From contig JAMCQP010000008.1 in NCBI GenBank assembly GCA_023381695.1, forward strand, positions 1-44,965: a DNA stretch of 44,965 nucleotides, read 5' to 3'. A program made the translations under genes and the position numbers. A model generated the notes under the pieces. The model did no database searches. It was given only the letters and a program-made list of their open reading frames with translations, and was not told where the DNA came from. The stretch comes from Bacillota bacterium. GTDB lineage: Bacteria > Bacillota > UBA5301 > JAMCQP01. Shown here piece after piece: positions 7,423-16,375 of this stretch; the stretch's first letter is position 1, and every line of letters begins with the position of its first letter.

Positions 7423-9582
7423 ATGGATTCGCTATTCAAGCTGAGCGCGATTATCTCGGTCATCGACCAGATGACCGCCCCTGTTCGGAAAATGGCCAAG
7501 TCGGTAACCGATTTGGAGAAGACCATGAACCGGGCCAATGCCATGGTCACCTTCGGCCAGCGGATGTCCACGGCCGGGATATTTGTCGAAGGCGCCGCCA
7601 GCAAGATGAAAGGCGCGGTTGCCGAGATCCTGGCCCCCACCATGGAAGTTCAGGACAGCATGGCGATCTTGAAGACCGTGACTACCTCCACTATGGGATC
7701 TTTGGAAAAGTCCCTGGGAACAACCAAGCAGGCGGCTCTCTCCTGGTCAAAGGCACATAGCGACTCCGTGCAAAAGTACCTCCAAACATCATATATGATG
7801 GCCAGCGCCGGCCTAAATGATATACAGGCGATTGCCGGAACGGAAACCGCCTTGCGGGTGGCCAAGGCGTCCATGGCTGACGCCGCCGAGACGGGGAACC
7901 TCCTGGCCATCATGTACAACAATATGGCCGATAAGACCAAGGATGCCCAGTCCGAAATGACCCGGCTGGGCGACGTGCTCACGAAGACTCAGCAGTACTT
8001 CCAATTCGAGAACTTGAATCAGCTCACGGAGGGCCTAAAATATGCCATTCCGGCTTCTCTGCAATTTGGTACTTCCGTAGAAGAACTGAACGCGGTAATT
8101 GGGCAGCTCAACAATGCCGGCTTACAGGGTAGCATGGCCGGCACCGCTTACGCGGCCACCATGCGGCAAATGACCAAGGCGTCCCGCGCACTGGGATTTG
8201 AGGTGGCGCGGAACGCTACCGGCGGAGTCGATTTTATCGGCACTTTACAGAACATCCGCGACAAATTTGGCGATTTCGCCGGGATGTCCGATGACGTTAA
8301 AATGGCCTTCCAGCAGGCTTTCGGCGATGAAGGGATCCGCGTTGTAGCACTTCTTACCGGGCAGTTGGGCGAGTTGCGAAAGGGCATGGCCCAGGTGCAA
8401 AACGCGGCCGGCGCGGCAGCCGCCGCCCAGGCGGAACGGGAAAGGACAGCCAGTCAACAGTATGAGATCTTGCGGAACAACATTACGGCCCTGAAAATCG
8501 ATCTTGGCAATAACTTGATCCCGGTCATCAATAGAGCCACCCCGGTGATCCGCAGGCTGGTGGATAGCGTCTCGGGCTTTGCCAAGGCCCATCCTACCCT
8601 GGCCAGGAACATTGTACTCCTAATCGGCGTGGGAGCGGCGGTTTTAGGCATCCTGGCCCCTATCCTGACGGTAACGGCGGCCTTCATCACCATGGGCGGT
8701 TATGGCCTGATGATGCTCGCAAAGATCGGCAAGGGGTTTCTGTGGGTCCTCAAAGGCGCAGGTTTTGCGGGACTATTGGGGAAGATCGGCGCCGGCGCCA
8801 ACATTGCTGCAAATGGCGCGCGACGAATGGCCGTAAGTATGGTAACGATGGGCCGGCAGGCCCTGCGCACGGCGATGACTTCTCTGCCGCCTTTGATCGC
8901 CAGCGCCTGGGCGTTTACGGCCGCACTGCTTGCCAATCCAATCACCTGGATAATTGTGGGCATCGTCGCCCTGGGGACGGCAGTGGTCCTTTTAGCCAAA
9001 AATTGGGACATGGCACGGATAATTGTAGCCAATGCCTGGAATAGCTTTAAAACGGCTTTGAGCAACATTTTAACTTTTGTGGCAAGTCTTCATGAGAGCT
9101 TTCGCCAAGCCGGCGTTGGGTTGATCCAGGCTTTTGTGAATGGAATCAAAACCGTTATTGCCACGCCGGCGACGATCATTAAAGGCGGTTTGCAAGGCAT
9201 CCGGAACCTGTTGCCTTTCAGCGACGCCAAAGAAGGGCCGCTCTCCACTTTGACCAGAAGCGGCCAGGCGTTCGTGACTACATTCCAAAAGGGAGCGCAG
9301 ATTCAATTCCCCAGCCTTCAAGATGCCATTGCCGGTGGCTTTACCGCCATCGCCCCGCTGGGGATGGCTCTGGCAGGCGCGGGAGCAGCCGGGGGGACAA
9401 TTCCTCTTAACTTTAGTGGGGCCAGTCCGGCCGCTGACCAGAGGATGCAAACCCAGCCAAATCAAAAAACGGCCAACGGCTTGAATATCTATGGGGATAT
9501 TCACATCCATGTAGAGCGCATGGACGATGCAGACGATTTTTATCAAGAGTTAAAACGCTTTGCAGAGGGACAAGGCGGATGA
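7423..9582 (+). CDS. phage tail tape measure protein
   Basis: A 719-residue tape measure protein, which sets tail length and lines the tube lumen. Residues 1-70 begin FKLSAIISVIDQMTAPVRKM, and residues about 80-330 fit the TP901-type tape measure core (MASAGLNDIQAIAG, TAYAATMRQMTKASRALG, MAFQQAFGDEGIRVVALL). Hydrophobic segments at about 391-455 and 504-526 are the usual membrane-active parts. The C-terminus (YGDIHIHVERMDD) is a terminator-proximal tail tip domain. Ribosome site AAAGGAGG precedes ATG 7423. It is shorter than many tape measures, implying a short tail. Confidence 0.92.
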   Translation: MDSLFKLSAIISVIDQMTAPVRKMAKSVTDLEKTMNRANAMVTFGQRMSTAGIFVEGAASKMKGAVAEILAPTMEVQDSMAILKTVTTSTMGSLEKSLGTTKQAALSWSKAHSDSVQKYLQTSYMMASAGLNDIQAIAGTETALRVAKASMADAAETGNLLAIMYNNMADKTKDAQSEMTRLGDVLTKTQQYFQFENLNQLTEGLKYAIPASLQFGTSVEELNAVIGQLNNAGLQGSMAGTAYAATMRQMTKASRALGFEVARNATGGVDFIGTLQNIRDKFGDFAGMSDDVKMAFQQAFGDEGIRVVALLTGQLGELRKGMAQVQNAAGAAAAAQAERERTASQQYEILRNNITALKIDLGNNLIPVINRATPVIRRLVDSVSGFAKAHPTLARNIVLLIGVGAAVLGILAPILTVTAAFITMGGYGLMMLAKIGKGFLWVLKGAGFAGLLGKIGAGANIAANGARRMAVSMVTMGRQALRTAMTSLPPLIASAWAFTAALLANPITWIIVGIVALGTAVVLLAKNWDMARIIVANAWNSFKTALSNILTFVASLHESFRQAGVGLIQAFVNGIKTVIATPATIIKGGLQGIRNLLPFSDAKEGPLSTLTRSGQAFVTTFQKGAQIQFPSLQDAIAGGFTAIAPLGMALAGAGAAGGTIPLNFSGASPAADQRMQTQPNQKTANGLNIYGDIHIHVERMDDADDFYQELKRFAEGQGG

Positions 9583-10124
9583 GGACGATTATCACACAAG
9601 AATATGGGGAAGTAAAGCTTGGGAGCACTGTTCTTCCAGGTATTTTTGAAGCGTGGGAGATTGACGACCAGGTGAAAGTGGATGAAATGTGGACCGGTGG
9701 GTCCGGCAAATCCAAGCAGCCCTTGGGATTTGAGGACGCCACACTCACTTTGCGGCTACGGCTCCTGACCGACGAAAAAAGCACATGCTATGACAAGCTC
9801 CAGGTGATCGCGCGGGTCTTTAAAGCTACTGACAAGCAGGCCAAGCCATTTATCTATCGGATTGTAAGTATGTTGACCTCAGCATATGGAATCCGGGAAG
9901 TAATCTTTGCCGGCCTAAATGTGGCTGAGAACAACGAGAACGATACCTTGCGGGCCAGCCTTAGTTTTACGGAACATCGGCCGGTCCTCATTCGCAAAGA
10001 AGCGCAAGTGAAGCCAAAAACATCCTCGACTGGAACCATACAAGGATTTGCAGAATCAGGTAAGACAAAAACAACCAAATCTTTGGTAACCAGCCCAGCC
10101 GTGGATGATGATAAGGTGTCATAA
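9579..10124 (+). CDS. tail protein in the Mu gpN position (tape-measure-distal)
   Basis: A 181-residue protein overlapping the tape measure stop by 4 bases (ATGA). Mu has gpN (DNA circularisation/distal tail) here. This product is far shorter and I do not recognise a close match; it resembles the small beta-rich distal tail proteins of Bacillota myophages (GEVKLGSTVLPGIFEAWEID, EDATLTLRLRLLTD). Its last 40 residues are Ser/Thr/Lys-rich and probably flexible. The stop is followed directly by the hub gene. Role as a tube-baseplate adaptor is inferred. Confidence 0.6.
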   Translation: MRTIITQEYGEVKLGSTVLPGIFEAWEIDDQVKVDEMWTGGSGKSKQPLGFEDATLTLRLRLLTDEKSTCYDKLQVIARVFKATDKQAKPFIYRIVSMLTSAYGIREVIFAGLNVAENNENDTLRASLSFTEHRPVLIRKEAQVKPKTSSTGTIQGFAESGKTKTTKSLVTSPAVDDDKVS

Positions 10125-10913
10125 ATGTTAGAGTACATTTCTCCTTACTATGAAATCAAAATAGGGCCTTATCTGGTCCAAAAGGCAAAAAGGATTGATG
10201 TTTTTTCCGACTACCAGTCCCCCATTGATCGCGCCGAAATGGCGTTGGATGCCCAAGGAGTGAAAACCGGCGCGATTATTAAGGGGATGCCCGTAGAGAT
10301 TCGGGAAGGGTATAGAGAAAAGGGGCTCTGGAATGTTTTTACAGGTACAGTAGCTGATGTCTCGTGGCAAAGAGCGGTGACTATTTATGCCAGAAACCAG
10401 ATGGAGGCGCTTAAAGATACCAAAATCACCAAAACGTTTGTGGATGTTACCCCTGCTGAAATCATCAAATACTGTCTGGCCAAAGCAGGTGTTGCGGCAT
10501 TTAAGCTTACCGCCAAGGCGCTTCCAAAACGTCATGCTTTTGTGGTTCACGAGATAGACATAATCGGGGTTATCCGGCTGATAAGCCAAACCTGGCAGTT
10601 GGATGGTTGGACTTACTACTTTGAGCCCGAAGGCGAGTTTTTTTGGGGGACATGGGAAGAGTCGCCCAGATATCAGCAAAAAGAAGTGGTGGTCTTTGAA
10701 TACGGCAAAAACATCATTGATCTAAAACCGTCAGATCAGGAAACCGGGCAATTACAAACAGTCATTTTGCCTTTTCTACGTCATTCCCATGTAATTCGGA
10801 TTCGAGATCAGCGGTTTTGGCAAAAAGAAGTGCCAGCAAAAATAGAGGGGGTTAACCATCACCAGGGCGAGAAAGCGAGGACATGGCTTGAATGGCGAAT
10901 CATACCGAGTTAG
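10125..10913 (+). CDS. baseplate hub protein (Mu gpP / P2 gpD-like)
   Basis: A 262-residue hub protein joining the tube to the central spike. N-terminus YYEIKIGPYLVQKAKRIDVF and the middle FVDVTPAEIIKYCLAKAGV match the late control D / gpP type fold. Residues 140-200 have the aromatic TWQLDGWTYYFEPEGEFFWG segment. It is shorter than P2 gpD, consistent with Mu-like relatives in Bacillota. ATG 10125 directly abuts the previous TAA. The 3' end overlaps the spike gene by 22 bases. Confidence 0.78.
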   Translation: MLEYISPYYEIKIGPYLVQKAKRIDVFSDYQSPIDRAEMALDAQGVKTGAIIKGMPVEIREGYREKGLWNVFTGTVADVSWQRAVTIYARNQMEALKDTKITKTFVDVTPAEIIKYCLAKAGVAAFKLTAKALPKRHAFVVHEIDIIGVIRLISQTWQLDGWTYYFEPEGEFFWGTWEESPRYQQKEVVVFEYGKNIIDLKPSDQETGQLQTVILPFLRHSHVIRIRDQRFWQKEVPAKIEGVNHHQGEKARTWLEWRIIPS

Positions 10914-11548
10914 CAAAGGTATTGAAGGGTGTCTTTCTACAACTTTTTCCTGAACTCAGAGGTTACCACTTCCCGATCCGGGCCAAGGTCGTTAAAGTTT
11001 ACGAGGGTGCCGGCCGGATGGATCCCTTTAACCATCGGTACTCTGTCGATGTACAGCCCTTGTCCCCAGACGGGAGCGTAAATAAAAAAGCCCCGGTAAT
11101 TCCTGACGTGGAGATACCGGTGTTGTGGGCTGGTCCGGCGCGGGGAGTTTACTGCCTACCGGTGGTGGGCGCCATAGTGCGCGTGGCTTTCTACTACAAT
11201 GATCCAGCTCAGCCATTCGTAGACGCAATTCTTGGCGAAGGGTTTGATAGCCCGGCCCACCCACTCGGTTCGTTTATCGTCCAGCATTCGGACGGTACCC
11301 GGATAGAGATCGACGCTCATAAAAACATTTACCTGTTGACACCGGCAATAATAGAAATGAACGCCGGCGCGGAGGCCAAGGTTACAGTGCCCAAGGTGAC
11401 GCTGGCCGGTGGCGGCCACCCGGTAGCCTTCGCTGATGTGGTGAAACAGATCTTTGATTCCCATGTGCATCCTACAAGCACTGGTAACTCTGGGCCGCCC
11501 ACTTCTCCGATGAGTGGCCACGATTCCCAGAAAGTCTTTACGGGTTAG
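10892..11548 (+). CDS. baseplate central spike protein (Mu gp45 / P2 gpV-like)
   Basis: The 218-residue product is the membrane-piercing spike of the contractile tail. Residues about 20-125 form an OB-like domain (RAKVVKVYEGAGRMDPF, GPARGVYCLPVVGAIVRVAFY). Residues 125-180 form the short repeated beta-prism (FIVQHSDGTRIEIDAHKNIYL). The tip carries SHVHPTSTGNSGPP at about 192-206: the His-x-His pair is the iron-binding tip known from gpV-type spikes. It is followed by SPMSGHDSQKVFTG. Start ATG 10892 lies inside the hub gene. Confidence 0.85.
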   Translation: MANHTELAKVLKGVFLQLFPELRGYHFPIRAKVVKVYEGAGRMDPFNHRYSVDVQPLSPDGSVNKKAPVIPDVEIPVLWAGPARGVYCLPVVGAIVRVAFYYNDPAQPFVDAILGEGFDSPAHPLGSFIVQHSDGTRIEIDAHKNIYLLTPAIIEMNAGAEAKVTVPKVTLAGGGHPVAFADVVKQIFDSHVHPTSTGNSGPPTSPMSGHDSQKVFTG

Positions 11549-11563
11549 GTGTAGGTGGTTAAT

Positions 11564-11989
11564 ATGGCAGACGAACACCTGGGAGTAGATATGGCTTTTA
11601 GCAACACCGATTTTATCATTGCGCCATCTGGTGATGTCGCGCTGGCTTCCGGCCGCGACTGCCTCCTTCAGGATTTGATGCACCGTTGTACAACTCCCAA
11701 AGGCGGTTTGTGGTATGACGCTGAATTTGGCGTGGATATTTACTCCTATCTCCACACAGAAGATACGTTGGTAATGCGACTGGCTTTGGAAGATGAGTTA
11801 AAAGAAGCGGTAGAGCAGGATCCAAGGCTTGAGCCTGGGTCAACGGTTGCTCAAGTGGAATCCTGGGAGATGGGGAAAATCGTCGTTAAAATCACCTGCC
11901 GGCCTGTTGATGAGGGAAATCCCATCAACCTTGTACTCGGCTACTCCCTTACTGAAATAACCGCGGAGGTATTCAACAGTGGACTTTAA
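11564..11989 (+). CDS. baseplate wedge protein, gpW/gp25-like (Mu gp46 position)
   Basis: A 141-residue wedge subunit. The order spike, gp25-like, baseplate J, DUF2313 is the standard baseplate block, and this gene has the gp25-like place. Family signs are DFIIAPSGDVALASGRDCLLQDLMHR and the CTTPKGGLWYDAEFGVDIY segment (first-ring contact). Start ATG 11564 follows a GTAGGTGG ribosome site at 11551-11558; an in-frame GTG at 11555 overlaps that site and is less likely. The 3' end overlaps the next gene by 11 bases. Confidence 0.82.
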   Translation: MADEHLGVDMAFSNTDFIIAPSGDVALASGRDCLLQDLMHRCTTPKGGLWYDAEFGVDIYSYLHTEDTLVMRLALEDELKEAVEQDPRLEPGSTVAQVESWEMGKIVVKITCRPVDEGNPINLVLGYSLTEITAEVFNSGL

Positions 11990-13127
11990 GAGCATGATTT
12001 CCTGGAAAAGCCTTGATGATCTCCGGGTTGAAACCTTCAAACGCCTTCAGGACCTGAAATCAAAAATCACAAATCTCAATACGGGGGGAATTTTTCGCAC
12101 CCTGCTGGAGCTATCTTTACAAGGTCTGGCTGACTTATATGATTTGCTGCTGGTGGTATTGCCCCAGGGGTTTCCCCAGTATGCCACAGGCCAGTGGCTG
12201 GATTCCAAAGCCGCCGAGCTTGGGCTTACTCGGCACCCGTCCACGAAGGCGGAAGGGGTGGTCATTTTTGGGCGCCAGGGCACACAGGGAAATGTTCTTA
12301 TTCCGGTTGGTACCATCGTTCGTACTGACCTTTCGGCTAAAGGTGAGGAATTGCGCTTTTTCACTACTGCTGAAACCATCCTATTGGACGGGAGCTTGCA
12401 AGTATCGGTTCCGGTACGGGCTGAATTTGAAGGCTCCCAATATAACGTTGGTGCAGAAACCATCCATAACCTTGTCACCCACGTTTCGGGCATTGATTTT
12501 GTCCGAAATGATGCTTCTTGGCTCTCCAAAGAGGGAACAGACGTCGAGAGTGACGATTCATTGCGCGAACGGTACACTTTGCGGTGGTTTGAACTGGCCA
12601 CCGGAAGCGTTAAACGGTCATATATCTCCTGGGCAAAGGAAGTGGCAGGTGTAGAAGACGTCCTCGTTGAACGGGCACCACGGGGAGCAAATACCGTAGA
12701 TGTGATTATCCTGGGCAGCGGTAGCTCTACCTCTTCGGCTCTGGTAAGTCAGGTTCAAACTTACATAAACGAACGGGCACCTATGACCGCTGATGTTTTC
12801 GTTCGTGCTGCGGTGGCGGACTTAATGGATGTGAATGTCTTGCTCCAAATGGCGCCGGATGCCACTGATCTTGAACTTGCAGATGCCAAGAGTGAAGGGG
12901 AGCGCCTCATACGGGCATTGTTCAGGATTGAACAAGTCGCGGGAGTTGAGCGCCTGAAAATCGGCCAAGATGTATTTCGTACCCAAATTATTTACCTTTT
13001 AAGGGGCATTAAAAAGGTGGTTAATGTTATCGTCAACGCCCCATCAAACGATGTTGCCGTTACCACTGACCATGTCGCGGGCTTAAATCTGCTTACAATA
13101 ACGGTTGCACGGGTGACCGAGCTATGA
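11979..13127 (+). CDS. baseplate J-like protein (Mu gp47)
   Basis: A 382-residue baseplate wedge protein of the J family, connecting the hub to the tail fibres. Conserved parts: LQGLADLYDLLLVVLPQ (about 50-65), GQWLDSKAAELGLTRHPST, the strand IPVGTIVRTD, DDSLRERYTLRWFELATGS (about 190-210) and SYISWAKEVAGVEDV. GTG start at 11979. It overlaps the next gene by 4 bases (ATGA). Full length and intact. Confidence 0.92.
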   Translation: MDFKSMISWKSLDDLRVETFKRLQDLKSKITNLNTGGIFRTLLELSLQGLADLYDLLLVVLPQGFPQYATGQWLDSKAAELGLTRHPSTKAEGVVIFGRQGTQGNVLIPVGTIVRTDLSAKGEELRFFTTAETILLDGSLQVSVPVRAEFEGSQYNVGAETIHNLVTHVSGIDFVRNDASWLSKEGTDVESDDSLRERYTLRWFELATGSVKRSYISWAKEVAGVEDVLVERAPRGANTVDVIILGSGSSTSSALVSQVQTYINERAPMTADVFVRAAVADLMDVNVLLQMAPDATDLELADAKSEGERLIRALFRIEQVAGVERLKIGQDVFRTQIIYLLRGIKKVVNVIVNAPSNDVAVTTDHVAGLNLLTITVARVTEL

Positions 13128-13675
13128 GTTTCGTTGATTATTTTTGGGAGCTCCTCACGAAATTTCTTAAAGCCACATGGGAATCCCAGCTCAAGATTTG
13201 GATCCGGACCTTGGGAGAGAAGTTTGATGCGCTGAAACAGTCAATCTTTGCCCTTCGGCGGAATTGGTTAATCAAGACAGCCACCGGCGAAGCACTTGAC
13301 CTGCATGGTGAGGCGCGTTGGATAAAACGTAAGCCGGGAGAACCTGATGATATCTACCGAAACCTGGTCATGGACGCATTTAATTATTATGTTGCTGCCG
13401 GGACCCGGAAGGCAATTGAAGAAGCCATTGCAGATATCACGACGGTACCGTTTACCATTAAGGAATACCAACGGGAATGCTGGAAGCTTGGCCGACCAGG
13501 CTATAGCAGACTTGGAGTAAACACCAGACTAATGTCTACCCGCGCCGTTGCGGCGTTTGGAGTATACTTTGATCAACCGCTTTCTCCCGATATTGAAGCA
13601 AGAGTGCGCCAAATGCTTGATGAGCTTTCCCCGGCACATATCACTTTTGGGATTTTCTATCCAAGTATTTGGTGA
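13124..13675 (+). CDS. tail protein gp48-like (DUF2313, P2 gpI / YmfQ type)
   Basis: A 183-residue baseplate periphery protein that attaches tail fibres. The segment FALRRNWLIKTATGEALDLHGEARWIKR (about 40-70), then PGEPDDIYRNLVMDAFNYY, is the typical start of the family. The C-terminus RQMLDELSPAHITFGIFY matches the conserved end. It lies between baseplate J and the fibre gene, as in Mu. A GAGGAGG site after its stop serves the fibre gene. Confidence 0.87.
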   Translation: MSFVDYFWELLTKFLKATWESQLKIWIRTLGEKFDALKQSIFALRRNWLIKTATGEALDLHGEARWIKRKPGEPDDIYRNLVMDAFNYYVAAGTRKAIEEAIADITTVPFTIKEYQRECWKLGRPGYSRLGVNTRLMSTRAVAAFGVYFDQPLSPDIEARVRQMLDELSPAHITFGIFYPSIW

Positions 13676-13687
13676 GGAGGGTTTTCG

Positions 13688-16066
13688 GTGAATAGACAAC
13701 AATATTATTTCGATCAAGATGTCGTTGAACAGGATTTAAGTGACCTTCAAACTAACATTGAAACAGCGGACCAAAACATCGTAAAAGATTTTTTAAGTAC
13801 AGGGATCCTTTATGGGTTAGACCTGATTTCAAACACTCCCGCAAACCTTACTGTCCTTGTTACTGCACCAGCTCCGGGGGGAATCGCTTACACTAAAGAT
13901 GGGCAACGTATCTATGTCCCCACTCAGCAGGTTGTCGATTGCTCCGCCCAACTCCCCGCTACCGCAGGAAATGAGCGATGGATTACTATTGTGGCTCGAT
14001 TTATCCGCGCCTACTCTGATCCACGAAAAGACGGATATGGTACCTCAGTTTTATACAAAGCTGATGAAAGCTTTGCCTTGAGCAGCCTGGCTGGTGCCGA
14101 AGCGGCGACCGGGGCAGCCACCAAGCCTGCCATTCCTACCGATGGCAGTATACTCCTTGGTGATATAAAACTGCCGTATGGAACCACGCAAATAACTTCT
14201 GCACTCATTGATAGATCTCGACGGGCATGGCTTTCAAAAACGATTATGCGGATCCGCAACGCTGCTGATTATACAAGCATTCAAGCTGCGGTGGAGGATT
14301 TGCGGTCCACCGGAAACGGTGGTGTTGTGTATGTGCCGGCTGGCGTATGGAACGAACAGGTTGTCCTTTATTCAAATATGACCCTCATGGGGGCTGGTCG
14401 CGGGGCAACCATTATTCAAAACCCCTCGACTTCTGGGGGAAACGGTATTGAGTTCGGGAACTGGGCCGAGAATGTAACAATTCGCGATCTCGAGATCGAA
14501 GGAAACCCCCAAAGTGGGAATGGCATTTTTATAAATACTGCTCAACACTGGCTTATTATGAACGTCAGATCTGACCTCAACGGTGGAGCCGGCTTAAAAT
14601 GTCAATTTGGCCTAAAGGGGGTTATAAGCGACTCGTATTTTGGCCAGAACAATATTGGAATTCACATGGTCAAAAATCCGACTGCCGAAGAATACTCTAA
14701 CGCTAATGTGGTTAACGGATGCATGATCCGAATGAACCAGACAGGGGTCAAAATTGAGGGTGGCGATGGATTACGACTTAAAGGCTGCACGGTCGAAGGC
14801 AATACCACCTATGGAGTCGTGGTTTTGACCCGGGCGCAACACGGGACAATTGAGGACACCTGGTTTGAGGCTAACGGGCAAAAGCACGTTTGGATAACAG
14901 GGCAAGCAAATTGGCAAATTAAAGGTTGCTGCTTCTATACTACCAACCCTATGACTGTAGACGTAGATCTGGACTCTTGCAGGAACATCAAAATTAAGGA
15001 TTGCCAGTTTGGCTTCTCTTCTCCAAACCTGGACATCGACGTTGCAAGTACACATACTCGTGTCTTACGTAATGAATTCTATGGTAACCCGGTGGATATC
15101 ACCGACGCATCAGCAACCACTGTATATGAGGGAAATTATAGATCAAGACTGACCGCTAGTGGTCAACAGTGGGGAAGGCTAATTTGGCCTCTCGGGATCG
15201 ACCTTGTGGGGTCTGACCTTCTTAATGTGGACAAAATGACGGGGAAGGCCTTTTTGCCACAGGGGTTTGGGAACATTCTCAAAAACGGAGACTTGTCCAG
15301 TTGGAGCGGGTTGGATACCGAATCTCCCGACGGTTGGATAGCTCAGAATGCAAATGTCCAAAAAGACACGACTGTAAAGGACCGTGGCGCCTATTCTTGC
15401 AAGGTGCAGCAGAACCTAAACTTCAACTGGGCAGGGTTGGCACAACGCCATGACGAATGGCTGTCATGGGCAAAGTTCATTGGCAAAGTGACTTTCATTG
15501 TACGGGCTATGGCGCCAGCTACAAATACTTTAGGAAAAACATATATACAAGTTGGGCATGGAGGCTCTGGTGCTTTACAAATGGCTCAAATCCCTGCTGA
15601 TGGTGTTTGGCACACGATTGTTTTGACCGCAACCATCCCATCCGATGCGATCTTGCTTTTTTTCTACATATACAGCAATACGGACGGCGCAATAAGTGGG
15701 ACTGATGTTGTCTATATCGATAGTGCCTGGGCGGTGCTCGGGGAACTACCGGTTGCTTACCTCCCCAACCCTGCCAACGAATTGGTAACCGGCGTTGATT
15801 ATCAAGATGCTGCCGGGACCAATTATACGTATGGTTTGATTACCAAGCAATTTGGGATTGCGACTATAGCTGACACAACATCCACAAAGACCGTAACTCT
15901 GCCAAAGAAATTCAAAAAGCTTCTCGGGATACAAATAACGCCTATAAATGTGGCGGAGGTAATACGGGCTACAAATTACGTGGCAGCAAGTGGTACATTT
16001 GATGCTGTACGTGCTGGGACTGCTGGTGCAAATCAGTTTTACTGGGAGGCAGTGGGTATCTTGTAA
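13688..16066 (+). CDS. tail fibre/tailspike with right-handed beta-helix domain
   Basis: A 792-residue host-recognition protein. Residues 1-185 form a baseplate-attachment region (QQYYFDQDVVEQDLSDLQ). Residues about 188-480 are a parallel beta-helix of the pectate-lyase-like kind, opening with IRNAADYTSIQAAVEDL and VVYVPAGVWNEQVVLYSN, then repeated N/G turns. Residues about 528-680 look like a carbohydrate-binding jelly roll (NILKNGDLSSWSGLD, DGWIAQNANV). The end is a fibre-tip domain. GTG 13688 follows GAGGAGG. It is AT-richer than the genes before it, suggesting an exchanged module. Polysaccharide depolymerase activity is possible but no catalytic triad was identified. Confidence 0.82.
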   Translation: MNRQQYYFDQDVVEQDLSDLQTNIETADQNIVKDFLSTGILYGLDLISNTPANLTVLVTAPAPGGIAYTKDGQRIYVPTQQVVDCSAQLPATAGNERWITIVARFIRAYSDPRKDGYGTSVLYKADESFALSSLAGAEAATGAATKPAIPTDGSILLGDIKLPYGTTQITSALIDRSRRAWLSKTIMRIRNAADYTSIQAAVEDLRSTGNGGVVYVPAGVWNEQVVLYSNMTLMGAGRGATIIQNPSTSGGNGIEFGNWAENVTIRDLEIEGNPQSGNGIFINTAQHWLIMNVRSDLNGGAGLKCQFGLKGVISDSYFGQNNIGIHMVKNPTAEEYSNANVVNGCMIRMNQTGVKIEGGDGLRLKGCTVEGNTTYGVVVLTRAQHGTIEDTWFEANGQKHVWITGQANWQIKGCCFYTTNPMTVDVDLDSCRNIKIKDCQFGFSSPNLDIDVASTHTRVLRNEFYGNPVDITDASATTVYEGNYRSRLTASGQQWGRLIWPLGIDLVGSDLLNVDKMTGKAFLPQGFGNILKNGDLSSWSGLDTESPDGWIAQNANVQKDTTVKDRGAYSCKVQQNLNFNWAGLAQRHDEWLSWAKFIGKVTFIVRAMAPATNTLGKTYIQVGHGGSGALQMAQIPADGVWHTIVLTATIPSDAILLFFYIYSNTDGAISGTDVVYIDSAWAVLGELPVAYLPNPANELVTGVDYQDAAGTNYTYGLITKQFGIATIADTTSTKTVTLPKKFKKLLGIQITPINVAEVIRATNYVAASGTFDAVRAGTAGANQFYWEAVGIL

Positions 16067-16185
16067 GCAACAAAGGAAAGCATAACACCCCTCCCCTCTT
16101 CCATTTACCATAAATTTGAAACATAAGGAACGTTGTTATAAATGACGAATATTCCATGTACAGAAAAATTGGGAGGGGATATTTT

Positions 16186-16308
16186 TTGAAAGCGAGGATT
16201 GTTACGGTTTGGCTCCTGGTGCTCGTCATTGCTGTTTATACGCCGGCATTTGCAGCGGGTAATTTAACCCCAGAAGTGGCATTATATATAGTTAAAATAC
16301 GGTTTTAA
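16186..16308 (+). CDS. 40-residue secreted peptide or gene remnant
   Basis: A TTG at 16186 has a strong GGGAGGGG site at 16171-16178 and opens a 40-residue frame. Residues 2-5 are basic (KARI), 6-19 hydrophobic, then a signal-peptidase-like TPAFAAG, leaving only about 17 residues (NLTPEVALYIVKIRF) after cleavage. It is the last plus-strand frame of the prophage and is followed by a terminator. It may be a tiny secreted peptide, or the head of a gene cut by deletion. I do not recognise a family. Confidence 0.4.
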   Translation: MKARIVTVWLLVLVIAVYTPAFAAGNLTPEVALYIVKIRF

Positions 16309-16320
16309 TGGGTATAAAAG

Positions 16321-16347
16321 AAGCACTCTCCAACGGAGGTGCTTTTT
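16321..16347 (+). terminator. intrinsic terminator at right end of prophage late operon
   Basis: Stem AAGCAC (16321-16326) pairs with GTGCTT (16339-16344); inner CTCC/GGAG closes on loop AAC with one bulged T, followed by TTTTT at 16343-16347. Confidence 0.75.
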
Positions 16348-16375
16348 CTAAAACCACGTGTCCCATTTTCTAAAA
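16344..16375. repeat. 10-bp direct repeat at the prophage-host boundary
   Basis: TTTTCTAAAA occurs at 16344-16353 and again at 16366-16375, 22 bp apart. Between them lies CCACGTGTCCCA. If the prophage ends at the CA at 16364-16365, one copy is inside and one is outside. If the end is at about 16376, both copies could be transposase-binding end repeats with about two helical turns of spacing. Confidence 0.45.

Larger units (their letters stand above)
1..16365 (+). mobile_element. Mu-like prophage, late (head, tail, baseplate, fibre) half
   Basis: About 20 consecutive plus-strand genes follow the order of the Mu late region: I/Z, T, gp36, G, gp37, small gene, sheath L, tube M, gp41, tape measure, N-position protein, P, gp45, gp46, gp47, gp48, fibre. 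Most neighbours overlap by a few bases, as in one late transcript. The right boundary is placed where a host sugar-binding-protein frame breaks off, at a CA dinucleotide at 16364-16365, matching the TG...CA ends of Mu-type transposable phages. The exact base is an inference. The early region lies left of the window. Base composition becomes AT-richer in the fibre gene, as is common for exchanged host-range modules. Confidence 0.88.
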
